Below the pieces are notes generated by a model that had not been told where the DNA came from, ran no database searches, and worked only from the letters and a program-made list of their open reading frames with translations. This document shows, in pieces, positions 12,216 to 23,605 of a DNA stretch of 64,000 nucleotides. The stretch covers positions 35,119,125-35,183,124 of the forward strand of contig CM043966.1 in the NCBI GenBank assembly GCA_014529385.2. The letters are read 5' to 3'. The DNA is from Adiantum capillus-veneris (lineage: Eukaryota > Streptophyta > Polypodiopsida > Polypodiales > Pteridaceae). Numbering within the stretch: position 1 is the first letter of the stretch; the number at the start of each line of letters is the position of its first letter. The position numbers and the translations under genes are program-made.

Positions 12216-12554
12216 TGTACAAATTTCTTTTGAATGACCAATTTTTTTGTCTTATAAGTAGTTCTCTTTTTATTGTGCATAAATTTAAATAGTATACATG
12301 CTTAAGATCATGTTTGTGATGATGACATCTCTCAAACACCAAGTAGAATTTTTCACTCTACTTTGGGAGAATGAAATGGACTAAAAAATAGACATGCTTG
12401 TGGAAACTATGTCTCCCAAGCAAATAGATTAGTCATCCATCTTGGATTGATGTTGTACAGTAAAAACAAATCCTCTAGCCGCTAAGAAAAATTGACTAAT
12501 GACTAAGTCTTTATCTCATAGTCAAGGACGACTATGATTTCAAGAGAAAGGTAA
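12216..12554 (+). other. 3' untranslated region and polypurine tract of copy A
   Basis: This non-coding stretch between the chromodomain-like tail and the 3' LTR is conserved in copies C (45421-45779) and D (55191-55550). It contains the near-palindrome ATAGTCAAGGACGACTAT and ends in the purine-rich CAAGAGAAAGGTAA directly before the LTR start TGTCATAAAA. That tract is the likely primer for plus-strand synthesis. Confidence 0.65.
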
Positions 12555-14035
12555 TGTCATAAAATCTAATATCTAACCAACCCAAATGATTTTCTCATAT
12601 TAAACTGATCATTTAAGAGAATAGAGGGGAACAAGGGTTATAATATAGACATGTTCTTTTGGGTCTGTCTTGACACGGGGCCAACGATAAAGGGGCCCAA
12701 ATGAGAAATAATCTGTCAAAGAGCAAGGTTAGCTAATGGAGCTTAAATACCTTAGGGTTAGCTTCATTAAAGACCTCCAATGGCTAGTGTTAAAAGTCCT
12801 TTGACCTTAGGTAAAGCTAGGGTTGTGCTTCATGTGGGAACACGGCCCAAGATTGAGGTGCTTGTCATGCTTGCTGACTAAGGTGCTTGAGGTGCTTAAT
12901 GACTAAGGTGATAAAGTGCTCCATGACTAAGGTGTTTGAGGGTAAGGTGTTCAAAATGTCAAATCTAATCCCTACTCATGAGGGAGCGAGCCCTAATTGT
13001 AGGGGCTAGAGAGAGAACACACACAGACTCACACAAGGCAAGCTTGGTACCAAGAAGGCAAATAGGACACTTGTCAAGCTCCTCCTCATGTTGCCCTCAT
13101 GGTGTGCCTAAATCCTATTGGGTAGCCTCCCAAGAGTTCCAATAATAATTTAGTTGATTTAATTGATTGTTTTTTCATTTATCAAGTCCTCTCTCTCAAA
13201 GGGGAAAGGGGGACACTTTTTCCTAGCCTACCCTTGTTGCTTAGTATGCTTCTTGTATGTTATTGGCTAGGCTTGGAAGGGTCCAATGAGCTTGAATCAT
13301 GAGCTAAAAGGGGGGTGTCTACCAAAGCAAGAAGGGGGGTTTCTTGGGGGATATACTCTCCCACACACACTCACACACACTCTGTGTGAAGTGCAAAGTG
13401 CAAGAGCTCCATCTCCTTCTCCAAGCTAGTAGAGAAGTTGAGAGCCTATACCAACACTCTTGGCTATGGAATGCAAATACAACCAAAAGCCATGCTTCAA
13501 AGCTTAAGCTTTCCATCTTCTCCATCTTCATTACTATGCTATTATGTATGCTAGCAAGAAGGGTAATGATAATGAGGAACTATATCTTTCTCCTATGAAT
13601 GTTTCTTCTTCCTCTTCCCTACCCTCATTCCCTGCTAGCTCTCTCCACCTTCAAAGGTGTTTGAGGCCTTAGGATAGTTAATTCTGTTTACAAAGTTTAT
13701 GTTGTGCTCATTATGCATGAAGCTTTCCTTCTTCATTGCATCACCTTAGGTCACAAGGAACACAAAGATTTTATTGTACCAAGTCTCTCTTGATAGGAGA
13801 ATCTATAATGCAAATGCCTATTGGAGGGGGGACTAGCTCCACATAAATCCCGTCCTCAAATGTTGTCAAGTTCTCTAAACTCTCTCTCTTACAAAAGTAT
13901 TGTTCATGCCAAGTTAATTAAGTACAATGATTATGTTGCTACCATCAATTAAGTTCACCCTCTATGCTCTCAAAGTAGTCTCACAAAAACGCTCTCTTTA
14001 ATTCTCCTAATTCCGCTATTCTCAAAGTTCATAGG
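12555..14035 (+). mobile_element. 3' LTR of chromovirus copy A, end missing
   Basis: It starts TGTCATAAAATCTAATATCT, as do the LTRs of copies C and D, and can be followed alongside the LTR of copy D to about 14035 (CCGCTATTCTCAAAGTTCATAGG). The last bases of the family LTR (CAAATTCCATTACA) are not present, so the LTR is truncated at its 3' end and no target-site duplication can be scored. It contains the TGCTTGAGG-type minisatellite stretch seen in copy D, here short and decayed. Confidence 0.75.
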
Positions 14036-14596
14036 CCGTTTCCTTTCCAATTGTATTCCTTTTGTACCACTTATTATTGAACATTAGCCATCTACTCTAG
14101 TAACTATTCAAACTATAGGGCACTTGTGTTTTTTTCAATTTAGAGATTCTTGGAGTTTTTAATTTATTGTAGCTTTTTGAATTAATCTTGATATATTTTT
14201 ATGCGTGTGCAAGATGATTGGGATTATCGTGGCCATCTGAACAGCCTTGAATGTGATCGATCGCTCAAGGACAAACTCCCTTGTCCTTGAGCCACGTGCA
14301 AATAGAATTTATCTCACTTGAGACGCATTGCTTTGGAGCATGTGGAGAACAAAGGGCTTTGGCATCCTTGACAAAGCGCTCGAGTGGATGAGAGCTCTCT
14401 GCTCACCCCTCACTTGAGGATTTCCTCCATTGGTATGTGTTTGCAAATACAGGGCTCCAACAAATGTAAAGATTCCACTAAACCGTACGATGGCAAATTG
14501 GGCAACTATTTAGGAAGAGCACTACAATAGTGATACAGACCCAACTACTCCTCCAAAAGGTATGTCAAGATATTCCATATTTTTAAGGCTTCCATA
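14036..14596. other. Gap between copy A and CACTA remnant
   Basis: I see no gene here. One perfect small hairpin, CTCAAGGACAA with its inverse TTGTCCTTGAG separated by six bases, lies near 14263-14290. The stretch may include decayed non-coding or coding DNA of the CACTA element that follows. Confidence 0.4.
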
Positions 14597-14960
14597 GTGG
14601 AAGGAATAAAAAATATGACACTTATTGGATTCCATGCACATATTCAAGAATGTAGCTCACACCTTGCGGAACCATATTATTGGCAAAAAAGACTGTTTGG
14701 GGGTGAGAGAGGATTTGAGGGCCTTGAAACATCTCCCCGCCTCTTCTACTCTACGTCAAGCTCCCAATGGGAAGATTGTGCTTCCTAAATCACCATGGAT
14801 GCTAACCAACGATGAGCTAGATCAAGTGAAGGGTTTCATTGCATCTATTTGCACACCAATGGGATACATGAGGTGTCTAAAGGAAGCTTACACAAAAGCA
14901 AAGAAAGGTGGAAGCATTCAATTGTATGGGTTGAAATCCCATGATTAGCACAAGATGGTA
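14597..14960 (+). pseudogene. CACTA (En/Spm) transposase fragment, TNP2 end and DUF4218 start
   Basis: The frame at 14625-14948 reads HIFKNVAHTLRNHIIGKKD, then VREDLRALKHL, then PWMLTNDELDQVKGF and YGLKSHD. This order (a His-x-x-x-Asn-Val helix, a Gly-Lys-x-Lys/Asp linker, an ELHP-like position, and a final GLKSHD) is the junction of the TNP2 transposase domain and DUF4218 in plant CACTA transposons. The protein would bind the element ends and catalyse excision. Only a fragment is left, and a stop follows GLKSHD where the family normally continues. The assignment rests on remembered family patterns. Confidence 0.7.
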
Positions 14961-16010
14961 CAGGTAATTACTTCTTTCTTTTTTATCATCTCCCTTATTT
15001 CATATAGATATTGATTTGTATGTATGACTTGGTTTCACTTTCTCGTTTACTATTTTGACATTGTAGTTCATTTTGCCGGTGAGTATGTGCATATGCGAGG
15101 ACAAAAAAGTGAGGGAAGGTATATTCAAGCTCGACGAGTTAGTAAGGTACATCACATATTCACTCAACTAAGCTTTTATATATACACAATATCTTTAGCA
15201 AACACTTAGTGTATTCTTGTGTGTTATCTTGTAGATTTGTAAGCTCCAAAAAAAATGAAAAAAGATAACATTCATGCTGCTCAAACACTTGCTATGGAAA
15301 CCGTGTGTGCCATTGAGGATGCATTTCCTTGATCTATTCTTCTTAGCCAGATCCACCTCTTGGTTCACCTGGTTGAGGAGATCGCTATATGCGGAGTAGT
15401 GCATGCCTTATGGATGTTCTTTTTAGAGATGCTTTGAAAGAATCTCGACTTTGTGCAGCTACGGTCCCAGTCCAAGGCATGCATGGCCGAAGGATAGATC
15501 GTGCCTTTACATTTTAAAGCATTTGACGCAAGTTGATTCCTCAATGCCTCGCATGTGGTCAGATGAGGAGGATGCAGGGATGACTTCACACTTGTCAAGT
15601 AGAAAAGGAAACATGGATATGGATCTATCCCGAGTGGTCAATAACTTTTGCATCCCCATTGCAAAAGTTATGACCAAGTGGGTGGACTTGTGGACAATGG
15701 AAAAGGTAAGGTGTTGTGGCAGGAGAGGTAAGCATGGAAGCAAGCGAATGGAGGCAAGAGGGCACCACCAGTGCCTCAATACCTTGCATGTTTCCTAGAT
15801 CTCATTATTTAGTGCCGAGTGGATTCATGAGAGAATGACCAAAGAAAAAGCACGCAGAGAAGACATCACAAACAAAGAATGGGAGTATGCACGAGGTTGC
15901 GTACCAAAGGTAGAGTATTCATATACTTAAACCGTACTGCATAGGTTTTTTCTGTTTTACCTTTGCAATTGATAAAGATTTTTTCAATTTTATAGTGCCT
16001 TTTCTTTAAC
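14961..16010 (+). pseudogene. CACTA transposase middle part (DUF4218-like), decayed
   Basis: At about 15290-15420 the plus strand reads ETVCAIEDAFP, a stop, then SQIHLLVHLVEEIAICGVVH and ALWMFFLEM. This matches the DUF4218 core, in which a Phe-Pro turn, a His-Leu-x-x-His-Leu helix and a Gly-Pro-Val-His motif follow one another. Further open but unrecognised text lies at 15451-15798. The intervals at 14960-15240 and 15800-16010 may be introns or lost coding DNA. Stops show it is non-functional. Confidence 0.6.
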
Positions 16011-16013
16011 TCA

Positions 16014-16250
16014 ATGTGGTCAAAGGGTCGACACTTTTGTACACGCCACATTCACGAGCGTCGAACCACCATGGATTGTGGCATCAAGGGCAACTTTGAC
16101 ACGGATAGTGATGAAGCCAAGTACTGTGGGACTATTGAAAGGATACTAAAGGTCAATTTTAGAACCTTTCATACCTTCATCTTTGAGTGCAAGTGGTTTG
16201 CAAATGTGTCTAGACGGCATGAGAATGGCCTCTACATACTCGTCCCTTGA
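16014..16250 (+). pseudogene. CACTA transposase C-terminal DUF4216-like fragment
   Basis: The frame contains ERRTTMDCGIKGNFDTDSDE followed by AKYCGTIERILKVNF and FIFECKWF. This fits the DUF4216 pattern of plant CACTA proteins (Ser-Gly-Val, then Tyr-Tyr-Gly-x-Leu, then Phe-Lys-Cys-Asp-Trp-Phe). It lies in the expected order after the DUF4218-like piece. I found no terminal inverted repeat that would close this element. Confidence 0.6.
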
Positions 16251-17167
16251 CGGAAGATGTCGATTATGTTTGGCTTCTCATCTCTGATGGTGCTTGCTTT
16301 AATGGAAGTGCATGCAAATAGTCATTGTTTCATGTTTTAATATTAAAAAAAAATCATTTTTTAAATTTTTAAATAATGTTCTTTAATTTCTATTCACAAG
16401 AAAAAAAGAGGGAAACACCAAAACTTGAATGTTTAAGCGCTAAAGCGAGGTTTAATAATAAGTGTGGCAATCATAGAAACAATATTGGTGGTAATAAATG
16501 CAATAATAGGAATGGTAATAACCATGGTAATAGTTGAAGTACAAAAAAATGCCCCATGCCCCCCTCTCTCTTCTTTGGCCAACCCATTTTGGACTCTCTC
16601 TACAAAACACGATAAAAGGTTGCGGTACACATTTTGAGATTTTCAGTGTTTATTGATCATTTGGTAGCAACCAGATTGGTCCACCACCTTTTATTTTTGC
16701 CAAAGATTTCACTTCTTTATTAGTCCTTATACGTGCTACAAATACATTAACATATTTCCTAGTCCTACTAAATCTACCTCTCTATTTGTCTATACATTTA
16801 TTTGACCAAGTGTTTTTGCAATGGTTTGCTTGTGTTCCTCATCTAGTCTAAAATCCTCAACTAACTGACTTGATTCTTATAGCAAAATGCTATCCAGATT
16901 CACTAGTCCTTCTCTAGGGTTAGACTCAGTGAAATTCTCTTGATAATGCTATCTCTAATGTTTTGCTCTCTCTCAATCTAAAAGTACCTCATTAAAGTCT
17001 ATCGTTGCTATAGGAAACACATTCATAGATGATAACATTTATTCATCTTTTTCTTGCCATATTTACACAACTCCTTTGGCCTCATTGCCCTTTCCCGCTT
17101 CTTGTGTTGTTTATTTTTATCTAGATTCTCCTTTGGCCTACATAATCATGAATAGCTAGACTTCTAC
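16251..17167. other. Gap left of chromovirus copy B
   Basis: AT-rich DNA with no frame I can connect to a known family on either strand. It is the left flank of copy B. If copy B inserted into the decayed gag element to its right (27331-29550), this could be the downstream part of that element, but I could not recognise pol motifs. Confidence 0.3.
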
Positions 17168-18796
17168 TGTAACATTTAATGGTCTAAAAACTTGTGTGTA
17201 GCAGAAATTAGCATGAACATAGTGGGCATTCCATTACAATAGATTCCTAATGAGAGTTACAAGAGTGCTTGGGTGGAGAGAGCAACAAAAAGCATAACAC
17301 CTAGTTAGATAGCATGAACAATACTTTCAAATGAGAGAGAAATTAAATTATTGACAACAATTGAGGACCGGATTTGCATGGAGCCGGTCCCCCCTCTAAA
17401 ACGCTTTGTATTATGGTTTCTCCCATCAAGAGAGACATTGTACAATACAATTCTTTGTGTTCCTTCAAGACTAGCAAGTGCAATGAAGATGGAAGCTTCA
17501 TGCACTAAGAAAAACACTTAGAAAACACAACATCAATTATCTTCGGTCTCAAACCCAAGACCTCACACACCTTCAAAGATGGTGAGAACTAGCAGGGTAT
17601 GAGAGTAGATTGAGAGGAAGAAGGAGTATTCTTACGAGAAAGATGTACATCTCCTCACATAATCACTCATATTAGCATAGCTTAGCTTATTAATTAGCAT
17701 GGTAGAGGAGATGAGCATGCATTGAAGCTTGGCTCTTGGTTGGATTTGCATCACAAAGCCAAGAATTGTTGGTGTAGGCCTCCCTTCTCACAAGCTTGGA
17801 GTAGGTGGTAAGCTTTCCATTAAAGCTTGAGAAGGAGAGAGAGTCTTCTTTACTTCACACATGAGATTGTGTGAGTGTGTGAGAGTCTTCTTTACTTCAC
17901 ACATGAGATTGTGTGAGTGTGTGTGTGATAATGCCTTGCAAAAATCAGCCCCCTCTCTCTCTTGGTCGACCCCTCTTGCTATTTGCTGATGCTCTACTCT
18001 CATTGGACCTCCTCAGGCCTAGCCAATGGTAATCAAGCAGTATAAGTGATAGCCTTCTGACATGTGTCCCCCTTTCCCCTTTTGTGAGAGCTTTAGGTAA
18101 TTTAATAATTCAACTAGACTCTCATTGGACCCCTTTGCCTCTTGGCCAATAGGAATCAGGCAAGCCATTGGGCTGTTGAATGCTCATTGGACCCCTTGGG
18201 AGTCTGTCCAGTAGTCTTCTAGAGGACTTAATTCTCATTGGTTATTTTATTAAGTGTTTTTAAATTAATTAAACTAGATTTACTCTAGCCTAATTCTCAT
18301 TGGTCCACCTCCAAGGCCATCCAATAGGAATTGGGTACACCTTGTGGGAATCTGGGCTAGGGAGCTGACATGTGTCCCTCATTCCCTTTGCGTAAAGGGA
18401 TCTTGTGTGTGTGTGTGACTTTCTCTCTCATCCCCTACAATCTAGGCTCGCCCCCTCCTATGTAGGGATTTGAAAAGACTTTTGGGACACACACAAAGCA
18501 TCCAATTCCCCCCATGGTTGACCTTTGGACACAACCTTTGAATTTTGGAACCTTAGCATTTTGGAAGTCTTAATGGGCTGAACCTTAGGGTATTTTTAGC
18601 CCATTTTTGCACATGGCTCTTTTGCAGATGGCCCCCCCTTTGGATCCCTATTTTCCCTCCTTTGGATCCCTACTGTGGCCGGTCTGCTAGTTTAACCAAT
18701 ATTCTAGCTTTTTCTCCCCTGGCACTTTTCCATATTAAATTACCAATTTAACATGAGAAAATCATTTGGGAGAATTAGATATTGATTATTATGACA
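17168..18796 (-). mobile_element. 3' LTR of chromovirus copy B
   Basis: It runs from TGTAACATTT to TTATTATGACA on the plus strand and is nearly identical over most of its length to the LTR at 25947-27330. Directly outside it the plus strand shows TTACCTCTGTCTTG, the complement of a polypurine tract, which makes this the 3' LTR of a minus-strand element. Relative to its partner it has an internal duplication of about 48 bp near 17829-17925 (GAGTCTTCTTTACTTCACAC twice). It also retains about 210 bp near 18120-18330 that the partner has lost. Confidence 0.85.
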
Positions 18797-20400
18797 TTAC
18801 CTCTGTCTTGAAATCATAGTTGTCCTTGACTATGGTGTAGAGAAGATAAAGCATATTCATGAGTCCTTTTCTTAGCAGGTAGAGGATTCCTATGTTACCC
18901 TACGACATCATTCCACAATGGATGACTAGTCCATTTGGCGCTTGAGAGCCTGAGTCTGCCACAAGCATGTCTGCACATTAGTCCTATCAATCTTCCATAA
19001 TAGAGTGACAATCTCTACTTGGTGTTTGGGAGACGTCGTCTCCGTAAACTTGATCTAAGCATGCATACTACTTCATTTTTGTGCACAATAACGAAAAAGA
19101 GAGTCTTATAAGACAAAAAAAAAATTCATTTTTAGCATTTTGTACATTTTCTTACTCTTGGGAAGCATTGTAAGCATTGACAAGGTTTAGGTTATCCTTT
19201 AATTGTATGCCTTGCATCCGTCTAGCATCTTCAAAAGGATGATTCTTAAACTTAATAAGATATCGTCAGATAGTCTTATCGCCTCTTAGTACCTTGTCTT
19301 CATGTCAAAGAATGGACTCGGGCTGCAGCACCTCTTCTTGGTCCTCGATCTCCGGTGGGTCTACAGTAGTAGTTGGTTCTTGAGGTGGCTCTCTTTTGTA
19401 AGGCTTTAATAGGATCACATGGAAAGCATTGTGTATGATCCAATGATTGGTAAATTTGAGTTGATAGGCCATCTCATTGATTGGCCTAAGAATCTGGAAG
19501 GGACCATAGTACCTTTTTGCTAGTTTAGCATAGTACTTTTGGTGTCCCGTAGGATTCTTGCCCGTCGTGTTCCTTAATTGAGCCTTGGAAAACTTTAATA
19601 AGACCCAATCATTTTCTTTAAAGGCTTGGGCTCTTCTGTGCTTGTCAACAGAGCAACCTTTTGCATTTGTTGTGAGATAGAGATAGCATCCTTAATCTTT
19701 TGAAAAAGATTCTTGTAGGTCTTGGCTATACTCATCTGTAGTGAAGATCTTCCCATGTACCTTAAGTAGCAAGGGACTTTTTGATCTTCCCTGAATTACC
19801 TCAAAAGGTGCTTTTCCCGTGGAAGTATGTACAGTGTTATTGTAAGCATACTGCACTAAGGGTAAGTACTTCTCCCATTGGGATCTTTGATCTACTTCCG
19901 TTACATAGGCTTTTAGTAGATCGAGAATTGTTAGGTTAGCTATTTCACTTTGGCCATCCGTTTGTGGATGATAGCCCGAAAAAAGTTTAGCCTTGTCCCT
20001 AAATTCTCAAAGAGACCCTTCCAAAAATTACTGGTCATTCTAGGATCTCTATCCGACACTATGGACATTGGCAAGCCATGGTACTTGAAAATTTGTGAAA
20101 TGAAGAGGGTTGCCATTTGATGGGCTTTGATAGTCTTTTTGACAGGTATAAAATGAGCTTGTTTACTGAACCTGTCTACTATTGTCCATATTCCCGTATT
20201 CCCATGGATAGACTTAGGCAATCCAAAGATAAAATCCATGGATATGCTCTCCCATGGTGAATTAGGGATTGGCAAGGGTTGAAGCAATCCAAGTTGCTTC
20301 CCTCTATCAAATTTTGTCTTTTGGCATACCACACATTTAGAAACATACTCTTGGATGTTCACTCATCTATCATTGAGATAGATCATTGTGAGTTTCTATG
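18797..20400 (-). pseudogene. Chromovirus copy B integrase and chromodomain-like tail
   Basis: After the purine tract and 3' untranslated region (18797-19150), the minus strand encodes the chromodomain-like tail (about 19200-19330). Next comes integrase, with SMDFIFGLPKSIHGNTG, IVDRFSKQAHF and VSDRDPRMTSNFW at 20362-19940, giving the first two acidic residues of the DDE triad. CVVCQKTKFDRGK is the second half of the zinc-binding domain. Integrase inserts the DNA copy into the genome, and the tail in chromoviruses is thought to guide insertion to marked chromatin. Frameshifts, for example after the GTRLNF motif, break it. Confidence 0.85.
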
Positions 20401-21850
20401 GAAACCGCATTCACTCTCGGCCGTCTTGAGAGTGCATCAGCTACTTGATTATGCTTGCCAGCAATGTGAGCAATATGAAAATGAAATTAAGAAAGGAAAT
20501 TTGCCCACCTCATTTTTTTGTTGGAGAGCTTGGTCTGCGTCAAGAAGTACTCAAGACTTTGGTGATCCGTTCGCAAAATGAAAGGAGTCTCCAATAAATA
20601 GTGCTTCCATGAGTCTAAGGCATGTAGAACTGCAAGGAGTTCCTTTTCGTATATGCATAGAGCTTGCTCAACACGGTCGAGCCTTCGACTTTCATAGCCT
20701 ATGGCGTGCCCTTCTTGAAGCAAAACAGATCCAAGGCAATCACCACAAGCATCACATTGGACCTCAAATGGTTTTGAGAGATCCGGTAGTGTAAGCACAG
20801 GTTGAGAGATAAGCTTTTCTTTAAGATTTTTGAAAGCATTGTTCTCCTTAGCAGACCATGTGTACCTAACGCTTTTCTTTGTTAGGTCATGTAATGGTCC
20901 CGCAATTTGTGAGAACTTTTCTATGAAGCGTCTATAGTATGCACACATACCTATAAAGCTTCTTAGTTCATGAAGATTCTTTGGTTTAGGCCATCCTTTT
21001 ATTACCTCTAACTTTGATGGATCCATTTGGATGCCATCTTGAGAGATAATGTGACCTAAATACTGAATCTCTTGCAAGAAAAATTCACTTTTCTTTCTAT
21101 TAACATTAAGTTTATTCTCTCTTAAAACTTAAAATATTACCTGGAGGTGTTGCTTGTGTTTGTCTAATGAATTAGAGTAGATGATAATATCATCAAAGAA
21201 CACTCCAGTGAAGGTTCGATGAGGCCTGAACAACTTCTCCATCAAGCGGTTGAATGCGGCTGGTGCATTGGTCAAGCCAAAAGGCATGATAATGTATTCA
21301 TAAAGACCAAATGTGGTGCGAAATGCGGTCTTTACAATGTCTTGATCGACTAGCCTTATTTGATGATAGCCACTTTTTAGGTCGATCCTTGTAGTTTATC
21401 AAATAGGTCTTCTACCCGTGGAACGGGAAACCTATTCTTGATAGTGATCCTATTGAGTGCTCTATAGTCGACACACATACGATATGTGCCGTCTTTCTTT
21501 TGCACGAATAGCACAGGTGAGCAAAATGGAGATGAGCTAGGCCTAGCCATGCCCTTCTCAACTAACTCATGCACTTGCCGCATAATCTCCTCTTGTTGAG
21601 CTTGAGAAACTCTATAAGGAGGTTTGTTAGGCGGTGAACTTCCTGGAAGAAGTTCAAATGCATGGTCATCATTACCTCGTTTAGGAGGTAGCTCACAAGG
21701 GATGTCATCAATAAAAACATCTTGAAACCCCTTGAGAAAATTGGATAACTCTAATTCCTTTTGGTTGCTTTTATTTTCTTTTGCTAAAGCATTAGGTTCA
21801 TTTTGAGAATCTTTAACAAAAATCATGTACACGGAAATAGAGCTCTTTAT
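20401..21850 (-). pseudogene. Chromovirus copy B RT and RNase H
   Basis: On the minus strand 21850-21377 carries the linker and the RT start ([53 protein letters not shown]). A short deletion relative to the other copies follows the LQGST motif and shifts the frame. From 21077 to 20487 it reads YLGHIISQDGI, then RNase H (VQCDACGDCLGSVLLQEGH; RTDHQSLEYFLTQTK). The RT palm with the double-Asp motif lies in between, at about 21180-21220, in a different frame. It is non-functional, but the order is complete. Confidence 0.85.
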
Positions 21851-22269
21851 TGTCAGGACAAGGGTAGGAAGGACCAGTCTGGGCCAAGGGCCAAGACGGA
21901 CATGCAATCAAGGGGGTCCCTATATTTAGAAGGCCAAGGGCCTATATAGGGCATGGATGGGTGGAGATTAGCATGTCAGTTCCCATGTCCTTTCACTGGT
22001 ATCAGAGCCACTCTTTTTGGGACACAGGCATGGAGAGCCAGCCGTTTTTAGTTTTGGCATGTGCATGAGGTGGGGAGGCATGGGGAAGAACCCTACTCAG
22101 GCGAGCACCGTAGTTGTGATCTTGGACCATGTGCAGGGCCTCTTGAGGCGAGGAGGGAAGGACTGTCGACCTCCACCATAGGCTGCACTGTCGGGATCGA
22201 CGGATGAACGCTGGGATTGGCTGCAATACCCGTCACAGGGGCTACCTCCACGGAGCACGGCACGCACCA
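21851..22269 (+). mobile_element. Short copia-type or TRIM-like 5' LTR with primer site, plus orientation
   Basis: A TG...CA segment at 21851-21995 (145 bp) is followed after one base by TGGTATCAGAGC at 21997-22008, the usual primer site for initiator tRNA-Met. A TATATAGG box lies near 21942. The length is in the range of TRIM or small copia LTRs. It interrupts copy B between the protease and RT. The following 260 bases could be its leader. I see no partner LTR and no target-site duplication. Confidence 0.5.
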
Positions 22270-23073
22270 TCACCTCTTTGCCAAGCCCTCGCGCTGCCTG
22301 TCGGGCTGCCAAGCCTGTTCAACTGCACGCTGCCTAGTCCTGTTTTTTCTAGAAAGTGACTCTTGCAATAGCAATGTGCATAATGCATCAAACTTGAAAA
22401 CTTTAGGATTTCCTTGGGTCATCAGTCTCCAAGTACTAGCAAAAGTCTGGTAGGAATCTGGTAAGGCATCAAGAACAGTTTGCACAAGGGAACTGTCTGA
22501 AATGACTTCACCTGCAGAAATAAGCTGCTCATTGATATCCTTGACACTAGCAAGGAAAGTGTCCATATCATCTTCCTCATGCATAATCTTCGACTCCAGC
22601 TCTTTACGCAGCAAAGCAATTTTAGCCTCATTGCGGCTTGCATAAAGACCTGCTAAAATATCCCAAGCCTGTTTTGCAGATTTTGTTGAACGGATGTGAG
22701 GAACAATGGTGTGCTTCACAGAAAACGTAATCAATGCATGAGCCTGCGCATCCTTAACATTCCAACAAGCTTGTCCTGCCGTAGGCAAAACAACTCTAAC
22801 AGCTGCAATCCTTGCAGCAAGACCTGCAACATCCTCAACATCGCCTACATCCTCAGAACCAAGACGTACATCAATGCCCTGCACAATGTTCCAGACACCC
22901 TTTGACACAAGAACATGTTGCATCATATAAGCCCACATAGGGTAGTTGTACCCATCCAGCCTGTCCTCAGCAGCAATCATCTTGAACACATCTGTGTTGT
23001 TGTTGTCAGCCATGGTAAATGCTGCACTTAATGTGAAAACTGCCCGAAAATAGGAGAAATGGAGCGGGAACAA
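22270..23073 (-). pseudogene. Ty1/copia gag fragment (UBN2-type), minus strand
   Basis: The minus frame starts at 23073 (MADNNNTDVF is in frame from about 23011) and reads RLDGYNYPMWAYMMQHVLVS, then WNIVQGID, then AWDILAGLYASRNEAKIALL, MHEEDDMDTFLASVKDIN and LVQTVLDALPDSYQTFAS. These are the landmarks of the copia gag capsid family (Trp start helix, Ala-Trp-x-x-Leu, Leu-Pro-x-Ser-Tyr). It ends near 22270 before any zinc knuckle, and no copia pol follows. It lies downstream of the primer site at 23365-23376 and the LTR at 23379-23605. Confidence 0.8.
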
Positions 23074-23364
23074 CCTGTGCTATAATATAGCACAAACCGT
23101 AGAAGACTATAAGGCACCTGTTATGCAGAAAACGGCACTGACAAAAATTCTGCACAAAATGACGAAATAGCCTGTGCAGTACTGCCTGTAGTGGAAACGA
23201 AGGCCGAAATGATTCCAAATCAAAATTTTGAGCAGACCAAGCTCTTCGACCTTTCCCGAAATTGTTGTCGACCTATGAACGCTCGCCAAAGCTCACTGAA
23301 ATCGGAGTAAGTGAGCAGGCGTGTGCTAGAGCAGCTGGCGACTAAGCCCAGGAGGACGTGACCT

Positions 23365-23605
23365 GCTCTGATACCAATTGTTGGAATTAGGGTTGCAGAG
23401 AAACACACACAGCTTGGAGAAGACGAAGGAAGCTCAAGGCACACAATAGAGAGTGTATTACTTAGTGTGCAATGGAAAGATAGATAGCCCTAGAGTGATG
23501 GGCGTATATACAATGCACGGGGGGAAAAGCCTCCTAAAGAGGGAAAAAATGCCCCGGTGGTCCTAGTGTGTTCACACACATCACTACCACATGTATATGG
23601 TAACA
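23365..23605 (-). mobile_element. Ty1/copia 5' LTR and tRNA-iMet primer site, minus strand
   Basis: In the minus sense the LTR runs from TGTTACCATATACATG at 23605 to CCTAATTCCAACA at 23379 (227 bp). Two bases later comes TGGTATCAGAGC at 23376-23365. The outer edge abuts chromovirus protease DNA (ATGTATATAG) at 23606. This is not similar to the LTR at 21851-21995, so the two belong to different families that face each other. Confidence 0.75.
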
